A stretch of 64,000 nt of DNA from Adineta ricciae (GCA_905250025.1 CAJNOJ010000102.1:1-64000), one strand, 5' to 3'. Shown: positions 21,462 to 34,472, counted from the first letter of the stretch. Notes: generated by a model not told the origin, from the sequence alone. Numbers and translations: made by a program.

Positions 21462-23237
21462 TCAGCCGATTATTTGTAGTAAACCATAAATGATGAATGT
21501 TCCGATCAGGCTGAGTAGAAGCGTTGTTAGAAATCCGTACTTGAAATAAGTCCAGAATTGAAAGCGATATTTAAGAGGACTTGCCAATGCCTTTTGAGCG
21601 ACGATAAGATTGGCCACACTGCCAAACAGAGTCAAATTACCGGCAATTGTTGTAATAAACGCAAGATACAAGATCAAATTGAGATGGTCACCTGTGCGTG
21701 GAACTTGTTCAAGAACCAGTAACGTTAGAGGTACGTTAGAGAAAACATTGCTACCAATAAGAATAAATATGTAGAAAAGTAACAAAGAATTTAGATCTTT
21801 TAACGTTGCTCGGTCGAGTTTAAGTGCTACCCTAAACAAAATAGGATTCTTTAGAGAAATCAGTTGCATTTGAAACGAAAACATACCATAGCCAATGAGG
21901 AATACCAGTCGAATTCAACCCATCGAGCCAAACAAAAAGACCAAAAAAGAGAAGAAGAACATTCCAATCAATTCGTGTCAATATAAAAATCGGAGATCGG
22001 CGATTGATTAAAGTATCAGCAACGATGAGTATGATTGCTGCTCCAACTGGTATCAAACCTAGAAATAAAATTTGGATGAAATGAAATTGATCATATTCGT
22101 AGAAATATACCAATATCAAAATAAATTTTATCATTTGAGATAAATAATAGAACAATAACGAGAATGAGTAATGCACAAAGAATAATTTTAAAAGGTCGAG
22201 AGTGAGATGATTCTAGTGACACTTCGTATTCCTCGGCAAGCTCTTCTAGAGTTGCAAATGATGCAACTGAAACGCATCGATCTACCATCGCAGGTGCCGG
22301 TCGCAACGCTCGCATCGACGCTCTTTCCGATGACTCGCTCATCCGTTTCATTCGAAAACTCTCATTAAGCCGAGTCGATCTGGGTGTACTTTGACTAACA
22401 ACAACTGACGTTTGAACTTGTTCTTCTACTGTATGAACAGCAGTTGTTTCACTCGCCGTTTGCTTAGGCGATGTTCGATTTGATCGAAATCGGTTTAGAC
22501 GATAATAGAAGAAGAGAAAGAGCAAATTGAGTAGCCAAACAATTAAAGTTGGTAACCATAAATATTCAACACATGTTTTTAATTCCAATCGACTATGATG
22601 ATCAACAAATGCATTTGATTTCGATGCCATCAACGCCATTTGTGGATTGCCAAAAATCGTCAATGTACTTCCTAAATACAACTAAAAGCATAAAGACCCG
22701 ATGACATCTTTTGCGCTTACCAATATTCGCTTGAGTAGCTATTGCCAACAGTAACGTATCTAATTCATATTGGTCTCGTTCTTGTTCAATCCATTTCTTC
22801 AATATCAATGGTGTGAGTATCACACAAGCAACGTCATTAGTAAATAAAGCTGCGACAATGGAATCGATGATACTCAATCGTAGCAGCCACCAGTGAAATG
22901 CCAGTCCAGGTGGGAAAAGCTTGTTCAATAGATAATCAACTAAACGTTCACGTTCGAAATACGACGAAATCACCATCATACCCCAAAGAAGAAAGATCGT
23001 TTTTAAATTGTTTGCATCGCCGATAACTTTATAGACATGACTTTGGTCGATGACAGTGGTGGCAACCATCAGAAAAGCGCCGACTAGCACAGCGGCGGTA
23101 CTTCCCAATGGAAACCGCGAAAATGGGATTAAAACAAACGGTAAAACAAGAGCGAACGTTAAACAGCCAAGAATGATTTGGTATGTATGAGCTATGGAAA
23201 TCAAAGTGTCAGGAATCGGATCAGTATCGTTTGCCAT
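21462..23237 (-). CDS. ArsB/NhaD-superfamily anion permease (Lsi2/ArsB-like)
   Basis: Exons 22721-23237, 22111-22671, 21887-22058 and 21462-21831 give 539 residues with about eleven hydrophobic helices. Start chosen at MANDTDPIPDT; an upstream ATG at 23261 is possible. Family signatures are TNDVACVILTPLIL, ANIGSTLTIFGNPQ (the re-entrant motif of ArsB/Lsi2/CitM transporters) and the second-half counterpart NVFSNVPLTLLV..AGNLTLFGSVAN. A long hydrophilic Ser/Arg-rich loop (about residues 245-330) separates the halves. Members export arsenite, silicic acid or antimonite, or move dicarboxylates; animals also carry the related OCA2 protein. The TLFG/GNPQ pattern looks closer to the Lsi2/bacterial ArsB type, so efflux of arsenite or silicate is a reasonable guess but unproven. 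Plasma-membrane location is inferred. Confidence 0.82.
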
Positions 23238-23896
23238 TGCGATGTGACAACGATAGATCAATCGATCAGTGTGGAAGAAAAATGTTATGAATACTGAGTC
23301 CCTTGAATAAACAACTTTTCGTGCTTAAACGGCGAAAAAAATGTAATTTAGTATAAAATAAATCATTCAATTAGGCAATCAAAACGATTTCTTCTATTTT
23401 CGACGGTCATAAACGTTAATGTTTATCGACAAATGTGCGATGCTTTTTTTTTCTCTTTCTTTTCTTCATAGACTTCTTTGCCTGAACATCTACGATGGGT
23501 ACACATATATGGATGATAGGGTGTTAAAGTGCATCATGTATCAATAAAAGATGCTTGACCGAGCGCGATAAGAAGTTCATCATTATCGGATTACAAAAAC
23601 ATCGTAATATTATGTAAAATTGATTGCGTTGTCTTCACTTCCTGTAGACCATAAAAAAATCAACACGTGTCAAAAGAAATGCCAATGGAGTCTTATATTG
23701 CCCTCAAGATAATATGAATCTACTAAAGGGTATTAAAAATAAAATACCGAAGATGCACATGATACAAACATCGAAAGGTAAACAATGTTTACTTTACATA
23801 TTTTATTTCTCTTGTCTTTTTTCCTATGAACAACAAATTGAAATGAAAAATCCTCATAAAGAAACAAAAATAATTCGACATATTCCACAAGTTATG
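23238..23896. other. Intergenic
   Basis: Between the permease start and the NUP93 stop, both on the minus strand. A short plus-strand frame at 23714-23908 overlaps the NUP93 3' end and has no support. Nothing else is recognised. Confidence 0.5.
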
Positions 23897-26856
23897 CTAA
23901 TGAAATGACATTTCTTCATCGTAGTATTGATTCGCTTGTTCACAGAGCCGATCGATGGAACGTAGTTGTGTCCGTGTAAATAATTGTGATTGCATATGGG
24001 CAAATTCTGCTAGATGAGTCAAATCCATTGAAGCTGTTCGACGATAAAATTCATATTGATTTCTTTCCTCTTCGCTTAACGATGAATGTGATTCTTGTTG
24101 AATAACTGCTAGATGCGTTCGAAGTGCAGCGATACAAAGATGGGGAAATAAGTGTTGCAACTAAAATTAGTCATTAAAAAGAAAACAATCTATTTGGAAT
24201 CTATTCGATGTGACACCTACCCATTTATTTGATGTTAATAATTGTCGAACTTGTTCATCTTCGTCGTAATCTTTTCCGTACGGAAATAGTTTCAATTGTT
24301 TTAGAACAATAAAAGCTCGTTGCTGTTGTCCAGTTCGCAGATAATAATCAACGAAAGCATACGTATCTAATAGCAGAAAATAGTGGTGTTTTTCTTCAAC
24401 GATTTCAGTATTTGATAGAATTTGCAGTCGTTGAGCTAATTCATAGACAAATGGCAATGGTGTTGATGTTGATGAAGGCATTAATAGACGATCGAGAATA
24501 ATTTGTGTCATATATTCTGAAGCAAGTCGAATTGAGGGTTCGTATTCATGAGCAAGTTCATAGAGTGCAGATGCAACAAGTAAATGTGATCGGTGATGTT
24601 CTTCAATTGATTCCGCAAGTTGCATTAAAATATCGTCTATATCCGAGTCATCAAGGTGCGAGAATAATCGATGTAAAAGACCTGTTATGAACGAAATAGA
24701 GTGTGTATCAATTTTTTTACATGAAAACTTTTTCAATGTGATCGTACCTCGTTCAAGTTTCACAGTTTTATTCTCATCTCCATCATCGCCATTCGTAACT
24801 ATAGCCCATTTTCCATATACAATATGCAAATCATCTAAATTTGTGGTTAAATCAATTAATAATCGACGGAATTCCGTTCCGGCTTCTAAGTGTTCGATCT
24901 TAATCAACGCATACGCATAATTAATCAACTCCCAATATCGCCGTTGGTCATGGATTAATTTCTCTCTCAAATACGATTCAATCAGTTTAGGTAGATTCAG
25001 TACGGTGCTCGTTTTATTCTGTTGAGAACTGCCTGCGATCATAATCATGCATTCATCGACCGATGATGTTAAACCAAGTAGGTATTTCTCGTTGAAGTAA
25101 ATTGCTAAGTGAACTGAATGAACTTTGGTCGAAGGAAGTTTAAATAAGAATTCACAAGTAGATTCGAATGCACCGCAGAGAAGTAGAACGCGTGCATAAC
25201 GGAATGGTTGTTCATATGCTTTGAAATATTCTTCACCAAGATCACGTAGAATCCAACGTTGAAGTCGCGGAATAGTTAATTGAACATGAGTGCGATCCTG
25301 AAAAGCGGTTTCGTTGATGATCTGAATCTGTGCTAGTTTTATCCAGAGAAAATCTTCAATACATAATAAAACATCCTCATGGGCATCGACTAAATTCGTT
25401 CGATCCAGTATACAAATCACGGCACTAAAAATCGATGATTTTCTTCGCTTGAGAAAGAATTTAAAAGTTCGTCATACCGTTTATAAGGATTTCCTACAAG
25501 ACTGTATTCAATATTTTGAATATTTGAAGTTTTATTTGATGACATCGAGATATTTGTGACCGCCGTTTGATCTTTTGATAGATAGTTTTCAAGTAAAGTT
25601 CGAACATGAGGTAAACTAGAGCAGAAAATACGTGAAGAAATTTATTGCAAAGTATATCCTATTTACTTGGCTTTCTGAATGATTCGTAGAGCCAAATCAT
25701 TATCACCTGCTCTCAATGCATAGAAAATCAATGGCCATGCTGAAACGCCGTCGACAAGACGATCATCAACAGATTGCAAACCAGAAATCTTCTCGTTCGA
25801 TGTTATAAATGATAATAAACACCCATATAGATCAATATCATTGTAGGTAATTTCCAATGCTTGACGAAAACTTCGTTCAAGATAGTCACGTGCACAGAGA
25901 ACGATAGCGCGTTGTGCTTGAAATAGATCTTTTTTGTCATAATCATAATCAAGGACTTCAGACATCCATTCAGCTGCGTGCCACATATCAGCTACTCCCT
26001 AATTTCCAATAATAAACGACAGAATAATTTGGAAGAAAAAAAAACTCAGTATAATTGAAAATTACTTGTGTTTCACAATTCTTGGCAACTTGTTTATATT
26101 GTACAATCAATTGATCAGCGTCACCTGTACCGTCTGATGTTCTAGTTGAATTGTATCTAATCAGCTACAAATAGGAAAAGATCAGATCTGTACTCAAATC
26201 GGTCTCATTCATTTACTGTTTGAGCATATTGCTGTTCGACGGATGTTAGATCAGTAAATACAGATGATTGATTTGATTGAGATATCCAACCCTAGAGAAT
26301 AAAGAACTGGATGGACTTCTTTGAAAATATCAAACTAACCGATTTGAAGTCAGATGGAGGTGGAGATGTTGTGGAATCATTTAATATTTGTACAGTCTAT
26401 AATTTCAAAGATGAATCAATGTGTTTATCAAAGTAAACGAACTTTTGTCGATGATGCTGTATCGTACGAAGAAATTGAACGAGGACGAAGATCATCGGCT
26501 AATAGACAGTTAATTAAATTTCGTCGTCTTTTCAAACTATCATCAAAGATTTCTTCCCAGTAATCAGTGTCAGCTTGAGTTAACGACTATGAGGAACAAA
26601 AAGTCAATTATATGATGTTCTTGATTTGAAAAGAATGAATCATTACTTGTTGGGTTAAATATTCAAATAGTTCATCATTAAAACTTGCTCTTTCACTTTT
26701 CAAGTGTGCATCTAATTCTGTTTCATTGTTAACTTTAGCTACTCGATTTGTAGGTTTTACTGTGTACGACGAAGTTGATGATGTTGTTTCGATTGCTGCT
26801 AACTTCTTTTCAATGCTTGTTAAATTGAAAGAAGCTGATGGATTCGAAACAAACAT
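23897..26856 (-). CDS. NUP93: Nuclear pore complex protein Nup93
   Basis: Inner-ring scaffold nucleoporin. Ten exons (26647-26856, 26443-26586, 26340-26396, 26217-26291, 26066-26164, 25667-25998, 25478-25615, 24748-25424, 24221-24681, 23897-24160) join in frame into 818 residues, close to the 819 of human NUP93. Family landmarks in order: WISQSNQSSVF..EQQYAQ, ADMWHAAEWM, RALEITYNDIDLYG-like helices, NPYKRAVICILDRTN matching the vertebrate PYKRAVYCIIG block, and FKAYEQPFRYARVLLLCGAF matching NQQPFLYFQVLFLTAQF. The product is helical throughout, with no signal or membrane segment. An in-frame stop lies just upstream of the first Met, so the N-terminal coiled coil that binds Nup62 in vertebrates is apparently shortened, or sits in an exon not recognised here. 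Confidence 0.92.
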
Positions 26857-27269
26857 TTAGAACAATATCGTTCAAGTATTTTATTTCAGTATTAATCTTT
26901 AAAAAAAAAGTTCTTCACCTCAATATTCTGATTGGCCCGTCTATCAATGAATCAACAATGAGCGCTGTATGCAACAATTGCATTGTCTGAAATATCTACG
27001 AGATTAATAAGATATTCTAATAAAATACAATTCAGCAAATGAATAATTTATATGCAAAGAAATTTTATACGATCTTTTCTCTATTGGTCAAACATTGATG
27101 TACAGAGAAACAAATCAATCAATCAACATATTCTGGGTCTTCTTTATCATTATTTGTTTCTATCTGTCCGATTGACGTAATAAGGAGATAATACGAATTT
27201 TGTTTCTGTATGTGTATGTAATTGTTTTCAGATTATTTCCCGTGTCAGATCTGATCAAATTAGCGAAAC
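26857..27269. other. Divergent promoter region, NUP93 / LASP
   Basis: 413 bp shared between two housekeeping-type genes on opposite strands. AT-rich, no clear TATA box or repeat. Confidence 0.5.
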
Positions 27270-28604
27270 ATGTCAGTTGTACCAAATAAGAAATGTGGCC
27301 GTTGCGAAAAAATTGTCTATCCAACAGAAGAAATCAAATGCCTCGATAAAGTAAATAATCACATTTTTCTCCTATTCGGATATTCTTCACTTTTCTCTGT
27401 CGTTTTGACATTAGACAAGATAGTACATCACGTATGTATTCATCATCTCTAATCAGTTTTTCCCTTTATCTACGAGCCCATCGCATAGCACGATTCTTTT
27501 CACACGCTATCATAACGCTTATGCTTCACATTATTCTATTTCTAACTGTTTGCTTATTTTAGTACTGGCATAAAGGCTGTTTGAAATGCACAGTGTGCGG
27601 AATGACCCTCAATGTGAAAAACCTGAAAGGTTACGAAAAGATGCCATATTGTCATGCGTAAGAACTTCTTTAATATGTCATTGTTTCTATTCTAAATGAA
27701 AGCTTATTCAGACATTATCCTCAACCAAAACCAACTGTTGTCGTTGATAATCCTGAAATGCAACGTATTCGGTTATTAACTGATATTCAAAGCAATGTAA
27801 GATATTTTGTTTCGGAGTATGGAACGTACATGATTAGCGTTTGTTCAGGCAAAATATCATGAAGATTTCAACAAAAGTAAAGGAAAATTTACAGTCGTAG
27901 CTGATGATCCTGCTTTAACACGAGCCAAAGAACAACAACGTATAGTTAGTCAAGCAGAATATACTGGCAAACGAAAAGATAATAACTCACAAATAATCTC
28001 TAATAGTAAATGAGAAATGATTCGACTGTTTTTGGTTAAAGATTTCGTTTCCTGTAGACAACAATGGTTCAATGTCGAAATATAATTCATCGGAATTAAG
28101 AGTCGGACGTGGTAATTGAAAATACTTCTCAGTTTTCTATCATTTTTTTCTCGACATTATAGTTGCTGATTATGATCCAATCAATGATGATCGTGGCTCC
28201 TTGTCACGTGGTTATGAACCAACATCGAAAGCTATGCAAAATACCAGTATGTTTACTTTGTTTTTCGAAAGACGTCCTCATCATATCTTGCACCTAGAAT
28301 ACGATACGAACCAAAACAATAATTACAAATCCGACAATGGCAATCATAACGATACTCAATCTACATTGGTAAAGAAAGAGTTTTCCGAAACAGAAAGCTG
28401 TGACAAAGAAATTTGACGTATATTTAGATGAAAGTTCGTGCACTTTATTCGTATACAGCCGCTGAATCGGATGAAATCAGTTTTGCGGAGGGTGACACCA
28501 TCATCGAATGTGAACATATTGATGCTGGTTGGATGTTAGGACGTCATCCTCGAACGGGCAAACAAGGTTTACTTCCATCAAATTACGTTGAAATCATCGG
28601 TTGA
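27270..28604 (+). CDS. LASP1: LASP-type LIM and SH3 domain protein
   Basis: Actin-binding adaptor of the nebulin family. Eight exons (27270-27350, 27563-27657, 27712-27796, 27849-28005, 28058-28111, 28163-28246, 28298-28368, 28428-28604) encode 267 residues. The N-terminal LIM domain (about 9-60) holds the zinc-binding pattern C..C...CLDKYWHKGC..C..C and ends [13 protein letters not shown] as in LASP. One clear nebulin-like repeat follows ([20 protein letters not shown]), then a partial second one. After a short Asn/Ser-rich linker comes a C-terminal SH3 domain (about 209-266) with ALYSYTA, GWMLGR and LPSNYVE. Vertebrate LASP1 has 261 residues and the same order. The first intron (212 bp) is the longest. 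AATAAA lies at about 28844. Expected at cell cortex and focal contacts. Confidence 0.93.
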
Positions 28605-28975
28605 GAATCAATTCTTCATTGTTATGTTTTCCTATTCTCTTTTTCTCATCGAGAAGATCTTCTTGTGAATATATCTATACATAAAAATTGTTTTTATGCT
28701 ATGACATTCTTCTACTCTTATCCATTTGTTATCTCTCTTTTGCCGTGCGTGTGTGTGTGTGTGCTGTTACAGTTCAGGCGAGAACTCTTAGAGATGAACA
28801 AGGTGTTATGTACTTTTTTGTTCAAAACCAGCCAAACCTACTTAATAAAATTGAATAGTTATTCTTCTATTGTATGTCAATGTGGCCATTGGGAAAATCA
28901 TGGTTGATAACGATAAAATTTATTGACATTGAATCATTCGATAGATTACATATACGTGCGAAATGATAGTCATTA
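28605..28975. other. Intergenic, LASP 3' UTR
   Basis: 3' UTR of LASP with a short GT run and AATAAA (about 28844), then about 120 bp before the ankyrin-repeat gene. Confidence 0.5.
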
Positions 28976-29943
28976 ATGATGATGCCGACTTCTCGATTGG
29001 TAGCGCTTCTTTATCCGAATGAAACTTGTGCATATCGGAAAGTCCGTCAGTTGATTTCATCGAATCGACATTTTTCTCCGAATATTTGTGATGAATTTGG
29101 TTGCAATTTTCTTATGTATTGTCTTCGTTTTCAATATCATCGATTGCTTCATTTCTTGTTGGATGAAGTCTCACTTGATTTGGATTTTTCGGCAAAAGAT
29201 CAACAAGGGAATACCATTCTTCATTATGCAATCATTTACAGCGAAGGAAATCTTGAAACTATTGATAGATTAATCGGAAAGTACGAAGAATTTTACGTTG
29301 AAATCGATCAAAGAAATGCTCTTGGATTCACACCATTACTTTTCGGTAAAAACGATTTCTTTTTCAAAAAATCACACACGATTCACAAATAATTCTAGCC
29401 GCTTTTTGTGCTCGATACGATCTCGTTCATCTCTTCTTAATCAAAACTAAATCGTCGCCATTTGTTCGCGACTATGTTCAATACAAGAACTTATTCGAGT
29501 ACATCCAACACGATATCATAAAGAAGAAGCATGACAATGGCAAAACCATTTCAGACATCTTTCAACACTCATCCAACTTTTTCGAGAATCTCTTCCCCGA
29601 AATGACGCAAACTGAATTAGAAAGATTACGTTGTTTACTAAAAAAGCGATTCTATTTCCAATCTTTACCATTGGATCTATTACAGTTAGTAAATCAACGT
29701 TATTCGCAAATTAAAGTCAATCAAACATTCAAAATTTCGAAAACAAGTCATGAACAAAACAACTCGAAGATATCTATTCATCGTATTCTACAGTTATATG
29801 ATCCAAATCCACGACCGAAAATTCTACCACCACTCTCGCCACAAGCTTCGAACAAACCGATGAAATTCAAGCAGTTAGGGACTAAAATAACCAAATTAAA
29901 TGCTTTCGCTCGATCTTCAATAAGAAAAAAGTCTTCAGCATAA
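28976..29943 (+). CDS. Ankyrin-repeat protein
   Basis: Exons 28976-29345 and 29399-29943 give 304 residues. Two to four ankyrin-like repeats occupy about residues 35-150, clearest at DQQGNTILHYAIIYSEGNLE and RNALGFTPLLFAAFCARYDL; the latter spans the intron, which confirms the splice. The C-terminal half is basic and rich in Ser/Lys/Pro, with PRPKILPPLSP, and has no recognisable domain. No signal peptide or membrane segment. Three consecutive ATGs start the frame. Ankyrin repeats mediate protein binding; no partner is indicated. I do not recognise a specific orthologue. Confidence 0.78.
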
Positions 29944-30769
29944 ATATATCTTCCAGTTAGTTTCCTTTAGAAATAAAGTACAAAGTCGCTCAACTATAAA
30001 TGACGAGGTCTAAATTAAACGAGAAGATTTCCAAGAGAATATACTTAAACATGTTACCCTCGTTTTCATAACTGTGTGTATAAGTATAGTTCTTAATTAC
30101 GAAGAATATGTAAGAAAAGTTCGATGGAGATAGTCATTTCTTGAACGTTAAACACAATTATATAGTTCCTTTCGATCGTATGTAATAACATTAGAATGAT
30201 AGTAATCATCGTATGCTTTGTATCTATTAAAAAGAGATTGTTTCCGTTTTTGTCTTACAAATCAGAAAAGAAATAGCAAAGAATCGGTTGTTTGCTCGTC
30301 AGTACATCTTATATGAATGAATGGATTATCGAACGGGTCGGTTCGTTTGGAACACTGTCGAATACAAATGTTCTTCGATTGTTCGTCGCGCGAAGAAAGT
30401 GATTCCAAACGATTTTCATGTTTTGCACTCAGATGTCGATTGGTGCAAATTGCCTGTTTTTATTAAGTAATTAATAACATTTGTAAAAGACGAGATGATT
30501 CGAACATATGCGCGGAAACTCATTAAATCAGTATGATGTCTTATTAATAATCATTATTCACGATTCAAGGTAAACTTTGTCTGATTGATATGTAAAAGTT
30601 AGACTAACAAATCAAGAGATCTATCATGAACGATGAAATAAACAAATCGGAAAGTTTGCCTGTCACGAATTGATATAGGAAAACAATGTGAGATTCTTAT
30701 CTATGTCAAACATATCCAAACTTTCGATCGTAGAATGTTATTTACTTATCTGCTTTATCCATTAGCAAA

Positions 30770-31085
30770 TCATCTGCTACTCGAATAACCACCTGGAAAA
30801 CAGCTTTGACAATGGCTAAAGCTTGTATGACATTCTATTTCTTGACAATTAGGAAGATATTCTTTGTACAAAGCTTTAGTATCTGACAGCGCAGATTTTG
30901 ATTGTCCATTGATAAGAATTATTTCTTGGTTTGCTTTTCTCCCTCGATGAAACATTCACTATAAGGTTTTATTACACAAAAGCAACCGGTTGGATCGTAA
31001 GCGGCGACAAACGGTAAAATTCTATCTGTCACATAACATTTGTTGCCATAGTTTGTCGGAAAATAAAGAATTTATACATTGGTCT
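30770..31085 (-). pseudogene. Possible frameshifted remnant of a Cys-containing protein
   Basis: On the minus strand, one open stretch (about 31085-30929) reads ..NYGNKCYVTDRILPFVAA.. followed by several Cys, then stops. A second open stretch in another frame (30955-30770) ends with ..NCQEIECHTSFSHCQSCF. Together they look like two pieces of a small Cys-rich protein separated by a frame change, without a convincing start or splice sites. It could equally be chance. No family recognised. Confidence 0.2.
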
Positions 31086-31194
31086 GAATTTATTCACACC
31101 TTGTTATACTAACAGAATTAGAAAAGCATGTTTTTTTTTGTAGAAACATCCAATTAGCATATTGACGTATTTGGTTTAGCTTTGTCCTCTGCCT

Positions 31195-31233
31195 NNNNNN
31201 NNNNNNNNNNNNNNNNNNNNNNNNNNNNNNNNN
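31195..31233. other. Assembly gap (run of N)
   Basis: Thirty-nine undetermined bases; true gap length unknown. It falls directly upstream of the first visible exon of the G-alpha gene. Confidence 1.
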
Positions 31234-31269
31234 TTTCTTTGTTTTGACATACAGAATCTTGTCTTTTAG

Positions 31270-32304
31270 TCTTAGACAAAATCTCTCGTATGGCCGACAC
31301 TGAACCATTTGAAAGCGAACTACTCGATGCGATGAAAAAATTATGGAATGATGTTGGCGTTCAACAATGCTTTGCTCGTTCTAATGAATATCAATTGAAT
31401 GACTCAGCGAAATACTTTCTTGATAAATTGGACGAAATCGGTTCACCGCAATATTTACCAAGTATTCAAGATATTTTACGTACTCGAGTTAAAACAACTG
31501 GTATTGTCGAGATCAACTTTACATTCAAAGGTTAGTTTGTTTGGACGCACACGGTATTAATCATGACATATGCAAATGAAATTTAGATTTAAATTTTCGA
31601 GTATTTGATGTGGGTGGTCAACGATCCGAACGAAAGAAATGGATTCATTGTTTTGAAGATGTAACTGCAATTATTTTTATCGTTGCTTTGAGTGAATATG
31701 ATCAAGTAGGTTTAGCCAGTCGAATGAACTTTTTCTCGTCTAAGTCGTCTCGTCAATGCTTAGGTTCTTGTCGAAGATGAAACAACCAATCGTATGCATG
31801 AATCACTTCGTTTATTTGATTCAATTTGCAACAATAAGTGGTTTGTTAATACATCGATCATTCTCTTCTTAAACAAAAAGGATTTATTTGCGGAAAAAAT
31901 CACACGATCAAGTTTAAGGTATGCTGAAGAAAGTCATTGGTTAAACAATCGCATGGAATTTCTTCTGCCTTTTAGAAAATGTTTTCCAGAATATCAAGGT
32001 AAAGACGAATATACCGAGGCAAGCGAATACATTCAAGCTCAATTCGTGGCACAAAACAAAAGCGAGCAAAAAGTTTGTATCACGAAACTCTTCGACAAAC
32101 TCTGTTCTTATCTTTTCTTTCGCATCTTTAGGAAATCTATTGTCATCTAACGTGCGCTACAGACACCCAAAATGTTCAATTTGTATTGTAAGTTATTGAA
32201 TAGTACAGCAGCCATTTTCTTCATATTATTTTTCTCTTATTTCCAGTGATGCTGTTACTGACGTCATCATAACAAACAATCTCCGTGCCAGTGGTCTCTA
32301 CTAG
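31270..32304 (+). CDS. GNAO1: Heterotrimeric G-protein alpha subunit, Go/Gi class, 5' end missing
   Basis: GTPase that couples GPCRs to effectors at the inner plasma membrane. Visible exons: 31270-31530, 31587-31705, 31764-31918, 31976-32072, 32132-32187, 32247-32304. They encode about 240 residues from the helical domain ([20 protein letters not shown]) to the C terminus. Present are [15 protein letters not shown] (switch I with the cholera-toxin Arg), [20 protein letters not shown] (switch II, catalytic Gln), FLNKKDLF (guanine specificity) and [20 protein letters not shown]. The N-terminal myristoylation motif and P-loop are absent, most likely lost in the gap at 31195-31233. The tail NNLRASGLY resembles Go (NNLRGCGLY) but carries Ser in place of the Cys modified by pertussis toxin. 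Very close to Go otherwise. Confidence 0.9.
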
Positions 32305-34472
32305 ATGAAACATATACAATTACCTATTACGTTTTTTTCTTTTATAAAAAACAACCGTTCTCGCGTATATCCAGATACCAAGTATCGCCGTCGCTCAGCT
32401 TCTTGTTTCTTTAGCTTTCGTTTCTTTTGTCAATCTCGACAAGCGCCGGTCGATCCTTCTTTTATTCATATTTTCGCTTTTTTTTTCTCATTTTTTGTTT
32501 TCTTTTTTGTTCTTATTTTCAATCTATCTAGAGTGCGACTAGTCAAGTATATTGATGAGAGACGGCTTGATTTCTTTTGCTGTCGTATGTGTGTGGTGTA
32601 TCTTTTTCTCTTCTGGCTGCTTGTCGTCAATGTTGTTCTTGTTGTTTATTTGACGTATCTAACTTGCGCGTTTCCTTCTTCTTCTTCTTCTTTTTCTCTG
32701 TAAATGTATGCGTGTGCTTTTTTTCTTCTTTCTTTTCTCGCAATTATTTCATTATTTTTTATTGTATGACTTCTTTATTTTAAATGTCTGAGTTTTCGTT
32801 TTTCTTCTTTCTTTTTCGTAATTTAATGCCGAGAGCCAGACCTAAGAAATAATTATGATCATTAAAAGACAGACAAGTTTCCTTCGACCCATTGTATTAA
32901 GTAGGAGAAAACGAAGTAAATTGAGTGGGAAATATTTAAATTGCTTTCCGTCGTTTCTCGATACACAAAAGATTTCATTTCAAATCTTGAGGAGGCGTGT
33001 TTTTTTAATAATTGGATTCTAAAGGAAAGGAACATTTAGCAGGTCCTACTTAGTTAAAACCAACAAGATGACTTTGTATCTATTAAAAGGGAAAATCTGT
33101 CGTCCATACACTTGAGCAAAGTATCATAGCGTATATTGGAAATGATCTCGTAAGTAACCTCAATGAGATAACGACGTAGTTACTTTTAACATTGAATTAT
33201 ATATTTATATATCAGAAACGAATGGTAGCATTTCAAGACATTTTGCCAGGTTCTGTGCCTTGAATGAATCAGTTATTAATAGTAACAATTACATTCCTTG
33301 CTTGTTTACATTCCAATGATTTCGCTCCCGTAGGAAATCGATGAAAATATTTTGACTAATTTTCTTTAAATTGAGAGAACAATCAGAAAAAGATAGTTAT
33401 GTTATTGTTTAAAACAAGAATTCTCGTTCTTTGCAATGGTCATGACAACATTGAGCAGCTCGAGAAATGTTTTTCTTCAATGATAGATCGAAGCGGGAAG
33501 ATTTTCTGACGAAAACAAGCAGTTCCTATCAATAAATCAATTTGCATGTTTAGTTTAATTACTCGTTCGAAGTTTGCGTTAGTTTTCCGTAGGCTATAGA
33601 AAATGTTGTCGATGACGTTAATATTCATTCGAAAACGAGCAAGATTTCCGACATCTAATTGACATTCGGAAAATGTTCAAAACCGAGGTCGGCATGATCC
33701 TTGTCACTTTCGATCATAATAAGACACAATGCAAATTGAAGAATCGTTGTTTTCTATTAGAAACCTATCATATACATGAATAGCGAATGACAGAAGTAAG
33801 ATAAGATCAACAAGGACTTGAACTTTTGCTGATAATTCTCTTCTCTCCGATTGTCATACGAGAGAGATCTGATCTTTTACATTCGCATCCGTATGAAATA
33901 TTGAAAAAATATGTGACGTCTGGCGTTGTTTTGTGAATGAAATAATGCTATTTCATTATTTAATCAATCCTCTACTGTTCTAAATAACAAAAGGAAAACA
34001 TTTACAAACTCACATAATTCTTCTGGAATACACTAAACAAAAAACAGAGCACAAAACAAAATTAATCTATGCTCATAATAAATGAGGCAAACATTTATAT
34101 GATAACATTTTGAATTAGTCACAAGCACTTTTCTGCTTTGCTTACGGGGAACAAATAAGTTTGAAAACATTCATTGCGCTTCAAAAAGTCAGACGGTTCG
34201 GTACTTTTTTTAATCGACAAATTTGTTTTATCATGTCATCACAGTTGGCTCGATCCACAGAACTGATATCAAGGAAAACATTTACCACAGTAATTAGTGA
34301 CAAAACAATAGATATGACTTAAACCAGTCTGAGTCACCCGATGAACATGAAAACATTTCTGACAGTCATCAGCCGCCTCTGGTTCGATCGTAAGTTAACC
34401 AAATATTCTCGAAAATACAGCATGAATACATGCAGTATTTGTTAAATATGGAACAACTCCAACAATCCTATG

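Larger units (their letters stand above)
29944..31269. other. Intergenic with assembly gap
   Basis: AT-rich. Contains possible decayed coding pieces at 30770-31085 (-), described separately, and the N gap. The first exons of the G-alpha gene, including the GTP-binding P-loop, are not visible here and may lie in the gap. Confidence 0.5.

Noticed and set aside
31090..31308. Minus-strand frame running through the N gap
   Set aside because: It is open only because Ns are translated as unknown residues, and it overlaps the G-alpha exon.
32305..32783. Phe/Ser-rich frames after the G-alpha stop
   Set aside because: They arise from T-rich 3' UTR sequence.
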